Source of the DNA: Endomicrobiellum devescovinae
GTDB lineage: Bacteria > Elusimicrobiota > Endomicrobiia > Endomicrobiales > Endomicrobiaceae
DNA: 31,651 bases
NCBI GenBank assembly: GCA_031255495.1
Contig: JAIRSK010000003.1
Coordinates: 1-31,651, forward strand
Direction: 5' to 3'
The position numbers were made by a program, and so were the translations under genes. This document shows positions 1 through 7,086 of the stretch, one piece after another. The notes beneath the pieces are model-generated. The model was not told the origin of the DNA, ran no database searches, and saw only the letters and a program-made list of their open reading frames with translations. Position 1 is the stretch's first letter. Every line of letters starts with the position of its first letter.

Positions 1-119
1 ATGTAACGATGGAGATAGAGTTGATAATGCCAGTGGCGATGGAGCCGCAGTTGAGGTTTGCAATAAGGGAAGGTGGAAGGACTGTAGGTTCAGGCGTTGT
101 TACTGAAATTTTGGAATAA
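1..119 (+). CDS. tuf: Elongation factor Tu, C-terminal end (partial)
   Basis: Only the last 38 codons are in the window, read in the frame that begins at base 3. The residues include IELIMPVAMEPQLRFAIREG followed by GRTVGSGVVTEILE and a TAA stop. This is the end of domain III of EF-Tu, the GTPase that delivers aminoacyl-tRNA to the ribosome. The start and GTPase domain lie outside the window. A strong hairpin terminator follows 12 bases after the stop, so tuf is the end of its own transcription unit. The next genes (rpmG, tRNA-Trp, secE, nusG) are the usual downstream neighbours of tuf in many bacteria. Confidence 0.96.
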   Translation, partial: VTMEIELIMPVAMEPQLRFAIREGGRTVGSGVVTEILE

Positions 120-131
120 TTTTGATATAAT

Positions 132-176
132 CAGCAGAGCGGAGAAATGTTTTTTATTTCTTCACTCTGCTGTTTT
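132..176 (+). terminator. Rho-independent terminator after tuf
   Basis: A 17-base arm (132-148) faces 156-172 across a 7-base T-rich loop. The stem is CAGCAGAGCGGAGAAAT against ATTTCTTCACTCTGCTG. The only two departures are G-U pairs, and TTTT follows. It separates tuf from rpmG. Confidence 0.85.
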
Positions 177-220
177 AGAAAATATGTTGCTTAGCGGAAT
201 AAAGAAATTGGAGAATTTAG

Positions 221-373
221 ATGGCAGAAAGAGTTATTATAACCATGGCATGTAGCGTGTGCAAAAACAGAAATTACTATTTTGACAGAGGAAAAAAGCA
301 GGAAGGCAAGCTTGCTCTTAAAAAATTTTGTAAGAACTGTGGAAAGCGTACAGAACATAAAGAAACAAAATAA
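221..373 (+). CDS. rpmG: 50S ribosomal protein L33
   Basis: This 50-residue protein has the length and pattern of bacterial L33, a small protein of the large ribosomal subunit near the E site. It starts MAERVIITMACSVCKNRNYY and ends CKNCGKRTEHKETK. Two CxxC pairs (C11/C14 and C36/C39) are kept, so this is the zinc-binding (C+) form. The start at 221 is supported by GGAG eight bases upstream. The gene sits between the tuf terminator and tRNA-Trp. The order tuf, rpmG, trnW, secE, nusG is a common arrangement in bacteria. The identification is secure. Confidence 0.95.
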   Translation: MAERVIITMACSVCKNRNYYFDRGKKQEGKLALKKFCKNCGKRTEHKETK

Positions 374-391
374 TTAAAGCGTTGTCGGATT

Positions 392-462
392 GGGGGCATA
401 AGCTAACGGTAAACTGTCGGTCTCCAAAACCGACTTTGGTGGTTCAAATCCATCTGCCCCCG
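392..462 (+). tRNA. trnW: tRNA-Trp (anticodon CCA)
   Basis: A full cloverleaf can be drawn. The acceptor arms are GGGGGCA (392-398) and TGCCCCC (455-461), with G462 as the discriminator base. The anticodon stem is TCGGT/ACCGA with loop CTCCAAA, giving anticodon CCA. The T arm is GGTGG-TTCAAAT-CCATC. The D arm is short and contains one C-A mismatch. The 3' CCA is not encoded. Its place between rpmG and secE matches the conserved position of tRNA-Trp in this operon. Confidence 0.95.
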
Positions 463-489
463 CTTTGAAAAATATACGAAGGTAAACAA

Positions 490-678
490 ATGAATTTAAT
501 TAAAACAGCTATACAATTTTTTAAGGACGCTTATTATGAGCTTACTAAGGCAACATGGCTTGGTAAAAAAGAAGTTGTAGGAACTACCGTTGTGGTAGTT
601 GTTTTTGTTATTATCATGTCTATTTTCGTAAGCATTGTTGATATGTTTTTAGGTACAATAGTAGGCGTTATATTATAA
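490..678 (+). CDS. secE: Preprotein translocase subunit SecE
   Basis: This is the short (62-residue), single-span form of SecE, which clamps the two halves of SecY in the SecYEG protein-export channel of the inner membrane. The family's amphipathic helix with a KATW-type motif is at residues 19-23 (TKATW). It is followed by one hydrophobic span at about 31-55, rich in Val and Ile. The ATG at 490 follows GAAGG at a fair distance. nusG starts 13 bases downstream, as in most bacteria. Sequence, size and context agree. Confidence 0.95.
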   Translation: MNLIKTAIQFFKDAYYELTKATWLGKKEVVGTTVVVVVFVIIMSIFVSIVDMFLGTIVGVIL

Positions 679-691
679 CCCGGAGCAGAAA

Positions 692-1222
692 ATGGCAAAC
701 CAATGGTACGTTGTCCATACATATTCAGGTCATGAAGATAAAGTTAAAAAAAGCTTGGAGATGGCTGTAGATAATTTAAATATGCGAGATGTTATTTCCA
801 AAGTTCTTGTTCCTACCGAAGAAGTTGTTGAAGTAAAGCAGAACAAGAAAAGAATAAAGAAAAGAAAGTTTTATCCGGGATATGTTTTTGTTGAAATGAC
901 TGTAAATAATACGACTTACTGGCTTATCAGGAATACAGCTGGTGTAACAGGTTTTCTGGGTGGGGTTAAACCTGCACCGATGGCACAAGATGAAGTAGAT
1001 AATCTCCTCAATACCATCGAAAACCCAGATGCTTCTAAGCCTAGACCCGCGGTATCCTTTGAAAAAGAAGAAAATGTGCGTATTGTTGAAGGACCGTTTA
1101 AACATTTTATCGGTATAGTTGAAGAAGTAAACCAAGAGAGAGGAAAGTTAAGGGTTATGGTTACAATATTTGGAAGACCTACACCTGTTGAGCTTGACTT
1201 CTTGCAGGTTGAAAAGATCTAA
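692..1222 (+). CDS. nusG: Transcription termination/antitermination protein NusG
   Basis: NusG binds RNA polymerase through its NGN domain, and its KOW domain contacts Rho or ribosomal S10, coupling transcription to translation. The 176-residue protein begins MANQWYVVHTYSGHEDKVKK, a typical NGN start. It has YPGYVFVEM at 61-69 and a C-terminal KOW domain from about residue 125 (VRIVEGPFKHFIGIVEEV). There is no extra inserted domain. GGAG lies six bases before the start. It is probably co-transcribed with secE. A long AT-rich hairpin lies just after the stop, before rplK. Confidence 0.97.
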   Translation: MANQWYVVHTYSGHEDKVKKSLEMAVDNLNMRDVISKVLVPTEEVVEVKQNKKRIKKRKFYPGYVFVEMTVNNTTYWLIRNTAGVTGFLGGVKPAPMAQDEVDNLLNTIENPDASKPRPAVSFEKEENVRIVEGPFKHFIGIVEEVNQERGKLRVMVTIFGRPTPVELDFLQVEKI

Positions 1223-1232
1223 AAAATGTTGT

Positions 1233-1270
1233 AATACTAAACAGTATTTAGTAATACTGTTTTTAGTATT
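1233..1270 (+). other. Long AT-rich inverted repeat between nusG and rplK
   Basis: Left arm AATACTAAACAGTATT (1233-1248) and right arm AATACTGTTTTTAGTATT (1253-1270) pair across a 4-base loop, with a two-T bulge. Only TTATAG follows, so it is a poor intrinsic terminator. It could be a weak terminator, an RNase site or an mRNA-stability element between nusG and rplK. Confidence 0.6.
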
Positions 1271-1311
1271 TTATAGAATAGATTAAATGAAATAGATAGG
1301 AGCAATACTAA

Positions 1312-1746
1312 ATGGCGCCAAAAAAAGTAAAAGCAATTATTAAATTACAGATTCCTGCAGGATCAGCTAATCCAGCTCCTCCAGTAGGTACTGCCCTTGG
1401 TCCTCAAGGTGTAAATATTATGGATTTTTGTAAACAGTTTAATGAAAAAACAAAAAATATGGAAAAAGGCATGGCAATACCTGTTGTTATGACTGTTTTT
1501 GAGGATAGATCTTTTACATTTATAACAAAAGTGTCTCCAGTGTCTGCATTGATTAAAAAAGCAGCTAAAGTTGCAAAAGCTTCTGGAGTGCCTAATAGAA
1601 ACAAAGTAGGTAAAATAACATCAGCTCAAGTTGAAGAAATAGCAAAACAAAAAATGCCTGATTTGAATGCTAATGGAGATCTTGGCGCAGCAAAGCGCAT
1701 GGTTGAGGGAACTGCAAGAAGCATGGGAATTGACGTAGTAAAATAA
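1312..1746 (+). CDS. rplK: 50S ribosomal protein L11
   Basis: L11 binds the GTPase-associated centre of 23S rRNA and takes part in factor binding. The 144-residue length is normal. The Pro-rich N-domain motif AGSANPAPPVGTALGPQG lies in the first 33 residues, followed by VNIMDFCKQFNEKTKNMEKG. The C-terminal rRNA-binding domain ends ARSMGIDVVK. GGAG lies upstream of the ATG at 1312. It forms a pair with rplA, 56 bases downstream. The gap between them carries a candidate L1-binding RNA structure. Confidence 0.97.
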   Translation: MAPKKVKAIIKLQIPAGSANPAPPVGTALGPQGVNIMDFCKQFNEKTKNMEKGMAIPVVMTVFEDRSFTFITKVSPVSALIKKAAKVAKASGVPNRNKVGKITSAQVEEIAKQKMPDLNANGDLGAAKRMVEGTARSMGIDVVK

Positions 1747-1760
1747 TATAATTTAGAAGT

Positions 1761-1797
1761 TGTGGGAGTCGGATTTCCGACATTTAACCACAGGGAG
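1761..1797 (+). promoter_or_regulatory. Putative ribosomal protein L1 binding site in the rplA leader
   Basis: The rplK-rplA gap folds into two stacked helices. The outer one pairs TGTGG (1761-1765) with CCACA (1788-1792). The inner one pairs GTCGG (1768-1772) with CCGAC (1777-1781) around an ATTT loop. An asymmetric internal loop (GA against ATTTAA) separates them. The rplA ribosome-binding site GGGAG (1793-1797) begins directly after the outer helix. The GTGGGAG...AACCAC pattern resembles the L1-binding stalk of 23S rRNA (helices 76-77). L1 is known to repress its own mRNA by binding such mimics. The assignment is inference from shape and position. Confidence 0.7.
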
Positions 1798-1802
1798 AGA
1801 AA

Positions 1803-2480
1803 ATGGGAAAAAGATTAAATGAAACGGCTAAATTAGTAGATAAAAGCAAGATTTATATTCTTGACGAGGCAGTTTCTCTTGTAAAAGAAACTGCAAAAGC
1901 AAAATTTGACGAGACTATTGAAGTTCATGTCAGATTGGGTATAGATCCTAAGCAGAGCGATCAAATAGTTAGAGGCACTGTCTCTTTACCTCATGGTATA
2001 GGAAAGACTAGAAAAGTTGCAGTTTTAGCAAAAGGTGAAAAGCAGAAAGAAGCTGAAAATGCAGGAGCTGATATTATAGGTTCTGACGATTTAATTGAAA
2101 GCATATCAAAGGGTAGTCTTGATTTTGATGTCTTGGTTGCTACTCCTGATATTATGAAGGATTTAAGCAAAGTTGCTAAAATTTTAGGACCTAAAGGTCT
2201 TATGCCAAATCCTAAGTCAGGAACAGTAACTTTTGACATAGGAGCAACTGTAAAGGAACTTAAAAAAGGAAGAGTTGAATATAAGAATGATTCTTTTGGC
2301 ATAATTCATGTGCCTGTAGGAAAAGCTTCTTTTGAGAAAGGAAAACTTGTTGACAATATAAAAGCTTTAGTTGAAGCTGTATTGAAAGCCAAGCCTTCAA
2401 GTTCAAAAGGTCAGTACATAAAAAGTATTTCTATATCTTCAACGATGGGACCTGGAATTTATGTTGAGCAAAAGATGTAA
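1803..2480 (+). CDS. rplA: 50S ribosomal protein L1
   Basis: L1 forms the mobile stalk by the ribosomal E site and, in well-studied bacteria, represses translation of its own operon. The 225-residue protein has normal length and starts MGKRLNETAKLVDKSKIY. It contains the diagnostic GPKGLMPNPKSGTVT at residues 129-143 and ends in TMGPGIYVEQKM. The ribosome-binding site lies against a two-helix RNA that resembles an L1-binding site. A hairpin terminator lies about 30 bases after the stop. The expected rplJ and rplL are absent downstream, and rimP follows instead. Confidence 0.97.
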   Translation: MGKRLNETAKLVDKSKIYILDEAVSLVKETAKAKFDETIEVHVRLGIDPKQSDQIVRGTVSLPHGIGKTRKVAVLAKGEKQKEAENAGADIIGSDDLIESISKGSLDFDVLVATPDIMKDLSKVAKILGPKGLMPNPKSGTVTFDIGATVKELKKGRVEYKNDSFGIIHVPVGKASFEKGKLVDNIKALVEAVLKAKPSSSKGQYIKSISISSTMGPGIYVEQKM

Positions 2481-2510
2481 AGTTGCTTTTTAATATAATT
2501 TGCGATATCT

Positions 2511-2537
2511 AAAAGGCGGCTGTGATAGCCGTCTTTT
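2511..2537 (+). terminator. Rho-independent terminator after rplA
   Basis: Stem AAAAGGCGGCT (2511-2521) pairs with AGCCGTCTTTT (2527-2537) across a five-base loop, with one G-U pair and a T-run in the right arm. It closes the L11-L1 operon and lies upstream of the rimP start. It also shows that an upstream GTG at 2522, inside the loop, is not a sensible rimP start. Confidence 0.8.
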
Positions 2538-2563
2538 ACTTTTGTAAGGATATGATTATTAAA

Positions 2564-3019
2564 ATGACTAAAGCCAAAGAAATAGAAAGTTTACTTGAAC
2601 CTGTAGCAATCAAAGAAGGTTACGAATTAGTAGATGTTCAATATGCTAAAGAAAACGGTGATTGGGTTGCAAGAATTTTTATTGATAAAGACGGCGGTGT
2701 AACAATGAGCGACTGTGAAAAAATGAGTATGCTTTTTGGCGCAGTTTTAGACGAGACTATCATATTAAAAGATTCTTATGTTTTGGAAATATCTTCTCCC
2801 GGACTTAACAGAGTTTTAAAAAAAGAAGAAAGTTTTAAACGTTTTATAGGCTCAAAAATAAGACTTCAAACTGTAGAACCGATTAACAATCAGAAGAATT
2901 TTTTGGGAAATCTTTTGGATTGTAAAGATGGAAAAATAAAAATTGACGATGTTAGTAACGGAATTTTTGAAATAAATTTTTTAGATATAAAGAAAGCTAA
3001 TGTAGAAACTGAATTTTAG
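2564..3019 (+). CDS. rimP: Ribosome maturation factor RimP
   Basis: RimP helps assemble the 30S subunit. From the ATG at 2564 the protein has 151 residues, the family's usual size. Motifs include LLEPVAIKEGYELVDVQYAK near the N terminus, then ARIFIDKDGGVTMSDCEKMS. VLEISSPGLNRVLKKEESF marks the join to the C-terminal SH3-like domain. The frame is open further upstream to a GTG at 2522 and an ATG at 2552. The first lies in a terminator loop and the second is only one base from AAGGA, so 2564 (spacing about 13) is preferred. It heads the conserved rimP-nusA-infB-rbfA cluster. nusA starts 9 bases later. Confidence 0.93.
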   Translation: MTKAKEIESLLEPVAIKEGYELVDVQYAKENGDWVARIFIDKDGGVTMSDCEKMSMLFGAVLDETIILKDSYVLEISSPGLNRVLKKEESFKRFIGSKIRLQTVEPINNQKNFLGNLLDCKDGKIKIDDVSNGIFEINFLDIKKANVETEF

Positions 3020-3028
3020 GAGGGAGAA

Positions 3029-4285
3029 ATGTCAGAAAAGGGCGAACTCTTGATGGCTCTTGAACAAATTGAGAAGGATAAGAAAATTAAGAAAGAAGAC
3101 ATTTTGGTTGTTATAGAAAATGCTCTTGTTTCGGCATATAAAAAGCACGTTGGCAAAAACGTAAATGTTGAAGCTAAAGTAAATCCAGATACGGGTGAAA
3201 TGACAGCAAGCGTCGTAAAAGTTGCAGTAAAAGACGTAGCTAATCCTTTATTGGAAGTATCTCTTAAAGATGCAAGAAAAATAAACAAAGAAATAGAAGT
3301 AGGCGAGGAAGTAAGAATCCCATTGGATACTCAGGATTTTTCTCGTATAGCTGCTCAGACGGCAAAGCAGGTTATTGTTCAAAAAATTAGAGAATCTGAA
3401 AGATGGTCTTTGTTTGAAGAAATGAAAGAAAAAGTAGGTCAAATAGTAAGTGGAGTTGTATATCGCATAGCAGGAAGAAACCTTATAGTTGATTTGGGAA
3501 AGACTGAAGCAATTCTTCCCGGTAGCGAGCAAGTTTTTAAGGAAAAGTTTAACATAGGTCAACACATAAAAGCTGTTATAATAAAAGTTGAGAAAAGCTC
3601 AAAGGGATCAGGAATTGTTTTATCTCGTGCAAGTTCTGAGCTTGTAAAGAGATTATTTGAGCTTGAAGTTCCAGAAATTTACGAAAAAGTTGTTGAGATT
3701 GTAAATGCCGTAAGAGATCCGGGAATGAGAACTAAAGTAGCAGTTTTATCGCATAATCCTAAAGTTGACCCTGTAGGAGCTTGTGTTGGCATAAAAGGCG
3801 CCAGAATAAAACCAATTATAGATGAATTAAGAGGGGAGAGAATAGATTTAGTTCCCTATTCTGTGGATCCTGTTAAATACATAGCAGGATCATTATCGCC
3901 AGCAAAAGTTATTTCTGTAAGCATTATTTCCGAAAATGAAAAGAAAGCCGAAGTCTTAGTAAGCGATGATATGCTTTCTTTGGCTATAGGTAAAAATGGG
4001 CATAATGTTAGACTTGCGGCAAAACTTACTGGTTGGCATATAGACGTAAAATCTGAAAAACAGAAAAAAGAAGAAATTGATGCTAAAATAGAACAACATA
4101 CCGAAAATCTTTCCGAGCTTGAAGGGCTTAGCGAAAAAACTATAGAAACGCTTGTAAATTCAGGATTTACAAATATAGAAAAGCTTTCCTCACTGAATAC
4201 AGAAGATCTAACGACTTTGCCCGGTATCGGCGAAAAAACTGCTGAAAAAATTATAGAAGCAGCAAAGAAAAGTTTGGCTAAATAA
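3029..4285 (+). CDS. nusA: Transcription termination/antitermination factor NusA
   Basis: NusA binds RNA polymerase and nascent RNA, promoting pausing, hairpin termination and antitermination. The 418-residue protein has the N-terminal polymerase-binding domain (1 to about 130) and an S1 domain (about 135-200). KH1 carries GACVGIKGARIKPIIDEL from residue 250, and KH2 carries IGKNGHN at 320-326. A C-terminal helix-hairpin-helix repeat (about 370-418, LTTLPGIGEKTAEKI) may serve in place of the acidic repeats of E. coli NusA. AGGAGGG lies just before the ATG. It is followed by infB after 53 bases. Confidence 0.97.
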   Translation: MSEKGELLMALEQIEKDKKIKKEDILVVIENALVSAYKKHVGKNVNVEAKVNPDTGEMTASVVKVAVKDVANPLLEVSLKDARKINKEIEVGEEVRIPLDTQDFSRIAAQTAKQVIVQKIRESERWSLFEEMKEKVGQIVSGVVYRIAGRNLIVDLGKTEAILPGSEQVFKEKFNIGQHIKAVIIKVEKSSKGSGIVLSRASSELVKRLFELEVPEIYEKVVEIVNAVRDPGMRTKVAVLSHNPKVDPVGACVGIKGARIKPIIDELRGERIDLVPYSVDPVKYIAGSLSPAKVISVSIISENEKKAEVLVSDDMLSLAIGKNGHNVRLAAKLTGWHIDVKSEKQKKEEIDAKIEQHTENLSELEGLSEKTIETLVNSGFTNIEKLSSLNTEDLTTLPGIGEKTAEKIIEAAKKSLAK

Positions 4286-4338
4286 GCTTTTAATTAACAA
4301 GCTAACGTCCGATCAATAAATGAGCATGGGAGCATATT

Positions 4339-6618
4339 ATGCCTATAAAACAAAAAGATAGTAAAGAGAAAGTTATAAAAAAGAAAACAGTTTCTGCGGA
4401 GTCAAAAACCAAAGATGCTTCCGCAAAAAAGACTATAAAGAAAAGTGCCGCAACAACAGCTAAAAAGACAGTTAAAGCTAAAACTTCTGCAAAAAAGACA
4501 GAATCAAAAACCGAAAGTAAAACTGCTAAAACAAAAATAACAAAATCTTCAACAGCTAAAAAGAAAACTGTAAAAAAAACAGTTTTACATGAAAAAAAAC
4601 AAGTTGAACAAAATACAGCAGCTAAAATTGTTGAAAAAAGAGAAGATGAACTTATAAAAGATGCTCCGAAAAAAGAAGAATCAGAAAAGATTAAAAAATC
4701 GGCAATTAAACAGGATACAGATGAGCAGAATAAGAGAAATGATTCTGTTGTTAACAATGTAAAAGTTGAAGCTACAAATAAATATGAACAAAAAATTGAT
4801 GAACAGAAAGCTTCTATTCCAGTAAAAACTAAAGAAGTTAAGCCTGAGGTAGCAGCGACAGAATATAAAGATGTAATTTTAATAAACGAACTTATAACTG
4901 TAAGAGAACTTGCCGATAAGATGAGACTTAGATCGGGTGATGTTTTAAAGAAACTTCTGTCAATGGGAAGTCTTGCCACAATAAATCAGAGACTGGATGT
5001 AGATACTGCCACTCTTTTAGCAAATGAATTTGGTTATGATGTTAAAATGGAATCCATTTATTCGGAAGAGAAAATTGGAGCTGCCGATCAGAATGAAGAT
5101 CCATCTAAATTAAAACCTCGTTCGCCTATTGTTACAATTATGGGGCACGTGGACCACGGCAAAACGTCGCTTTTAGATGCTATAAGAAGCAGTAATATTG
5201 CAGGCGGTGAGCATGGCGGAATAACTCAGCATATAGGTGCGTACAAAGTGCAAGTTTCAGGAGGCGGTTATATAACATTTTTAGATACTCCGGGACACGA
5301 AGCTTTTACAGCTATGCGTTCAAGGGGATCGCAAGTTACTGACATAGTTGTGCTTGTCGTTTCAGCTACTGACGGAGTTATGCCTCAGACTGTTGAGTCC
5401 ATAAACCATGCTAAAGCTGCAAACGTTCCTATAATTGTTGCAGTAAACAAAATAGATATGCCTGCTGCTGATCCTCAGAAAATAAGGCAAGAGTTAAGTA
5501 ATTATGGACTTATTCCCGAAGAGTGGGGTGGCGATACTATAATGGTTGATATTTCTGCCAAACAGAAAACGAATATAAATTCATTATTAGAAATGATTTT
5601 GCTCAAAGCTGAAATGATGGAGCTTAAAGCAAATCCTGATAGAAATGCAGAAGGTATAGTTATAGAAGCAAGGCTTGACTCCAAGAAGGGGGCAGTCGCT
5701 ACTTTATTGATTCAAACTGGAACTTTAAAAATTGGCGATAATATTGTAGTTGGAACAACATATGGAAAAATCAGAGCTTTGGCTGACGAGCATGGTAAAA
5801 GATTTAGCTCTGCGGGACCAAGCACTCCAGTGAGCGTTTTAGGTATAAACGAGCCTCCTCAGGCTGGCGATAAGTTTGTGGTAGTTGAACACGAATCTAA
5901 AGCTAGGGAAATTGCTCAGTCTAGAAAAGAAAAAGTTAAAGAAGCTTCGTTGAAGCCTGTGCATCATTTGTCGCTTGCAGATATCAGCGCAGGAAAGGCA
6001 AAAGATTTAAGAATAATACTTAAAGCTGATGTTCAAGGATCTTTAGGAGCTTTAAGTGATGCATTGGAGAGGCTTTCTACTTCTGAGATTAGTTTAAAGA
6101 TAATACATAGAGGTGCTGGAGCTATTACTGAGTCAGACGTTGCTTTAGCAGTAGCATCAGACGCTTTAATATTAGGATTTAACTTGCGTCCTGACAGCGC
6201 TGTTGAAAGGCTTGCCGAAACAGAGAAAGTAAGCATAAATGTCTATAGAATAATTTACGATTTAATTGCTGATGTCAAGTCTGCTATGGAAGGCTTGCTT
6301 GATCCTGACATGAAAGAAAAAATACTTGGTAAAGCTGTAGTAAAACAAGTATTTAAAATTTCAACTTTTGGAACCATTTCCGGCTGTTCGGTAATAGATG
6401 GAAAAATTCAAAGAGGTGCTAAAGTAAGGCTTTTAAGAGATAATGTAATTATTTTTGAAGGAAATATTTCTTCTCTAAAAAGATTTAAAGATGATGTTAA
6501 AGAAGTTGAGAAGGGTTATGAGTGTGGTATAGGTCTTGAGAATTTTTCAGATGTTAAATCAGGCGATGTGATGGAAAGCTTTATTACAGAAAAAGTTGCC
6601 AGAAAGTTAGAAAACTAA
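4339..6618 (+). CDS. infB: Translation initiation factor IF-2
   Basis: IF-2 is the GTPase that places fMet-tRNA on the 30S subunit and joins the subunits. In this 759-residue protein residues 1 to about 165 form a low-complexity Lys/Ala/Thr/Ser/Glu-rich arm. An IF-2N helical domain follows at about 185-235 (TVRELADKMRLRSGDVLKKL). The GTPase has GHVDHGKT at 269-276, DTPGH at 316-320 and NKID at 370-373. Domains II to IV follow and end EKVARKLEN. The N-terminal arm is poorly conserved in all IF-2 proteins, so its content says little. GGGAG lies upstream of the start. rbfA follows after 59 bases. Confidence 0.97.
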   Translation: MPIKQKDSKEKVIKKKTVSAESKTKDASAKKTIKKSAATTAKKTVKAKTSAKKTESKTESKTAKTKITKSSTAKKKTVKKTVLHEKKQVEQNTAAKIVEKREDELIKDAPKKEESEKIKKSAIKQDTDEQNKRNDSVVNNVKVEATNKYEQKIDEQKASIPVKTKEVKPEVAATEYKDVILINELITVRELADKMRLRSGDVLKKLLSMGSLATINQRLDVDTATLLANEFGYDVKMESIYSEEKIGAADQNEDPSKLKPRSPIVTIMGHVDHGKTSLLDAIRSSNIAGGEHGGITQHIGAYKVQVSGGGYITFLDTPGHEAFTAMRSRGSQVTDIVVLVVSATDGVMPQTVESINHAKAANVPIIVAVNKIDMPAADPQKIRQELSNYGLIPEEWGGDTIMVDISAKQKTNINSLLEMILLKAEMMELKANPDRNAEGIVIEARLDSKKGAVATLLIQTGTLKIGDNIVVGTTYGKIRALADEHGKRFSSAGPSTPVSVLGINEPPQAGDKFVVVEHESKAREIAQSRKEKVKEASLKPVHHLSLADISAGKAKDLRIILKADVQGSLGALSDALERLSTSEISLKIIHRGAGAITESDVALAVASDALILGFNLRPDSAVERLAETEKVSINVYRIIYDLIADVKSAMEGLLDPDMKEKILGKAVVKQVFKISTFGTISGCSVIDGKIQRGAKVRLLRDNVIIFEGNISSLKRFKDDVKEVEKGYECGIGLENFSDVKSGDVMESFITEKVARKLEN

Positions 6619-6677
6619 TTATATTATCTCTATAATTGATAAAATTCAAATAGAGAGGACAAGGTAAAGGAAAACAT

Positions 6678-7028
6678 ATGCCGTTATCGTATAAAAGATC
6701 CGTCAGAGTGGGGGAGCTTATACAACAAACAGTTTCTGAGATTATTAGAGAAATAAGAGATCTAGATTCTGGGCTAGTTACTATTATGGGTGTCAAACTT
6801 AGTGACGATTTATTGAGTTGTAGAATTTACTACTCTGTTTTTGGATCCGATGAAGGTAAGAAAAAAGTCGGCATAGCCTTAAAGAGAAACACTAAAGAAA
6901 TCAGACGTCAGATTGCAATACGTTTAAATTTAAGACGAACACCCGAGATTGTTTTTGTCTATGATGACACTAATGAGAATGCTGATAAAGTGTTTAGCTT
7001 GTTAAAAAAAATAGAAGAAGAGAAATAA
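6678..7028 (+). CDS. rbfA: 30S ribosome-binding factor A
   Basis: RbfA is a KH-fold protein that binds 16S rRNA during late 30S maturation, and in E. coli during cold adaptation. The 116-residue product has the family's pattern. The N-terminal helix is SVRVGELIQQTVSEIIREI. It is followed by GLVTIMGVKLSDDLLSCRIY and the C-terminal LRRTPEIVFVYDDTNENADK. AAAGG precedes the ATG at 6678. It follows infB as in most bacteria. The 59-base gap holds a weak inverted repeat (TCTCTAT at 6627-6633 with ATAGAGA at 6650-6656) with no clear role. Confidence 0.95.
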   Translation: MPLSYKRSVRVGELIQQTVSEIIREIRDLDSGLVTIMGVKLSDDLLSCRIYYSVFGSDEGKKKVGIALKRNTKEIRRQIAIRLNLRRTPEIVFVYDDTNENADKVFSLLKKIEEEK

Positions 7029-7086
7029 TGTTTATAAGGAATATTATTCTTAATTTTATTCTTTTGTCTCGGAGGTTTAAGTAACA

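Noticed and set aside
126..131. TATAAT box just after tuf as a promoter for rpmG
   Set aside because: No acceptable -35 lies 16-18 bases upstream, and the predicted transcript would start inside the tuf terminator hairpin.
776..1135. 119-codon open frame on the minus strand inside nusG
   Set aside because: It is a shadow of nusG with Phe/Asn-rich low-complexity content and no start signal.
2494..2499. TATAAT box between rplA and rimP as a rimP promoter
   Set aside because: There is no matching -35 at proper distance, and the following terminator would stop the transcript.
2522..2563. Extended rimP start at GTG 2522
   Set aside because: The codon lies in the loop of the rplA terminator, and the extra residues match nothing in the RimP family.
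4302..4979. 225-codon open frame on the minus strand opposite the start of infB
   Set aside because: It is the antisense of the Lys/Ala/Thr-rich IF-2 arm, giving a Ser/Phe/Val-rich product with no family features. infB is certain on the plus strand.
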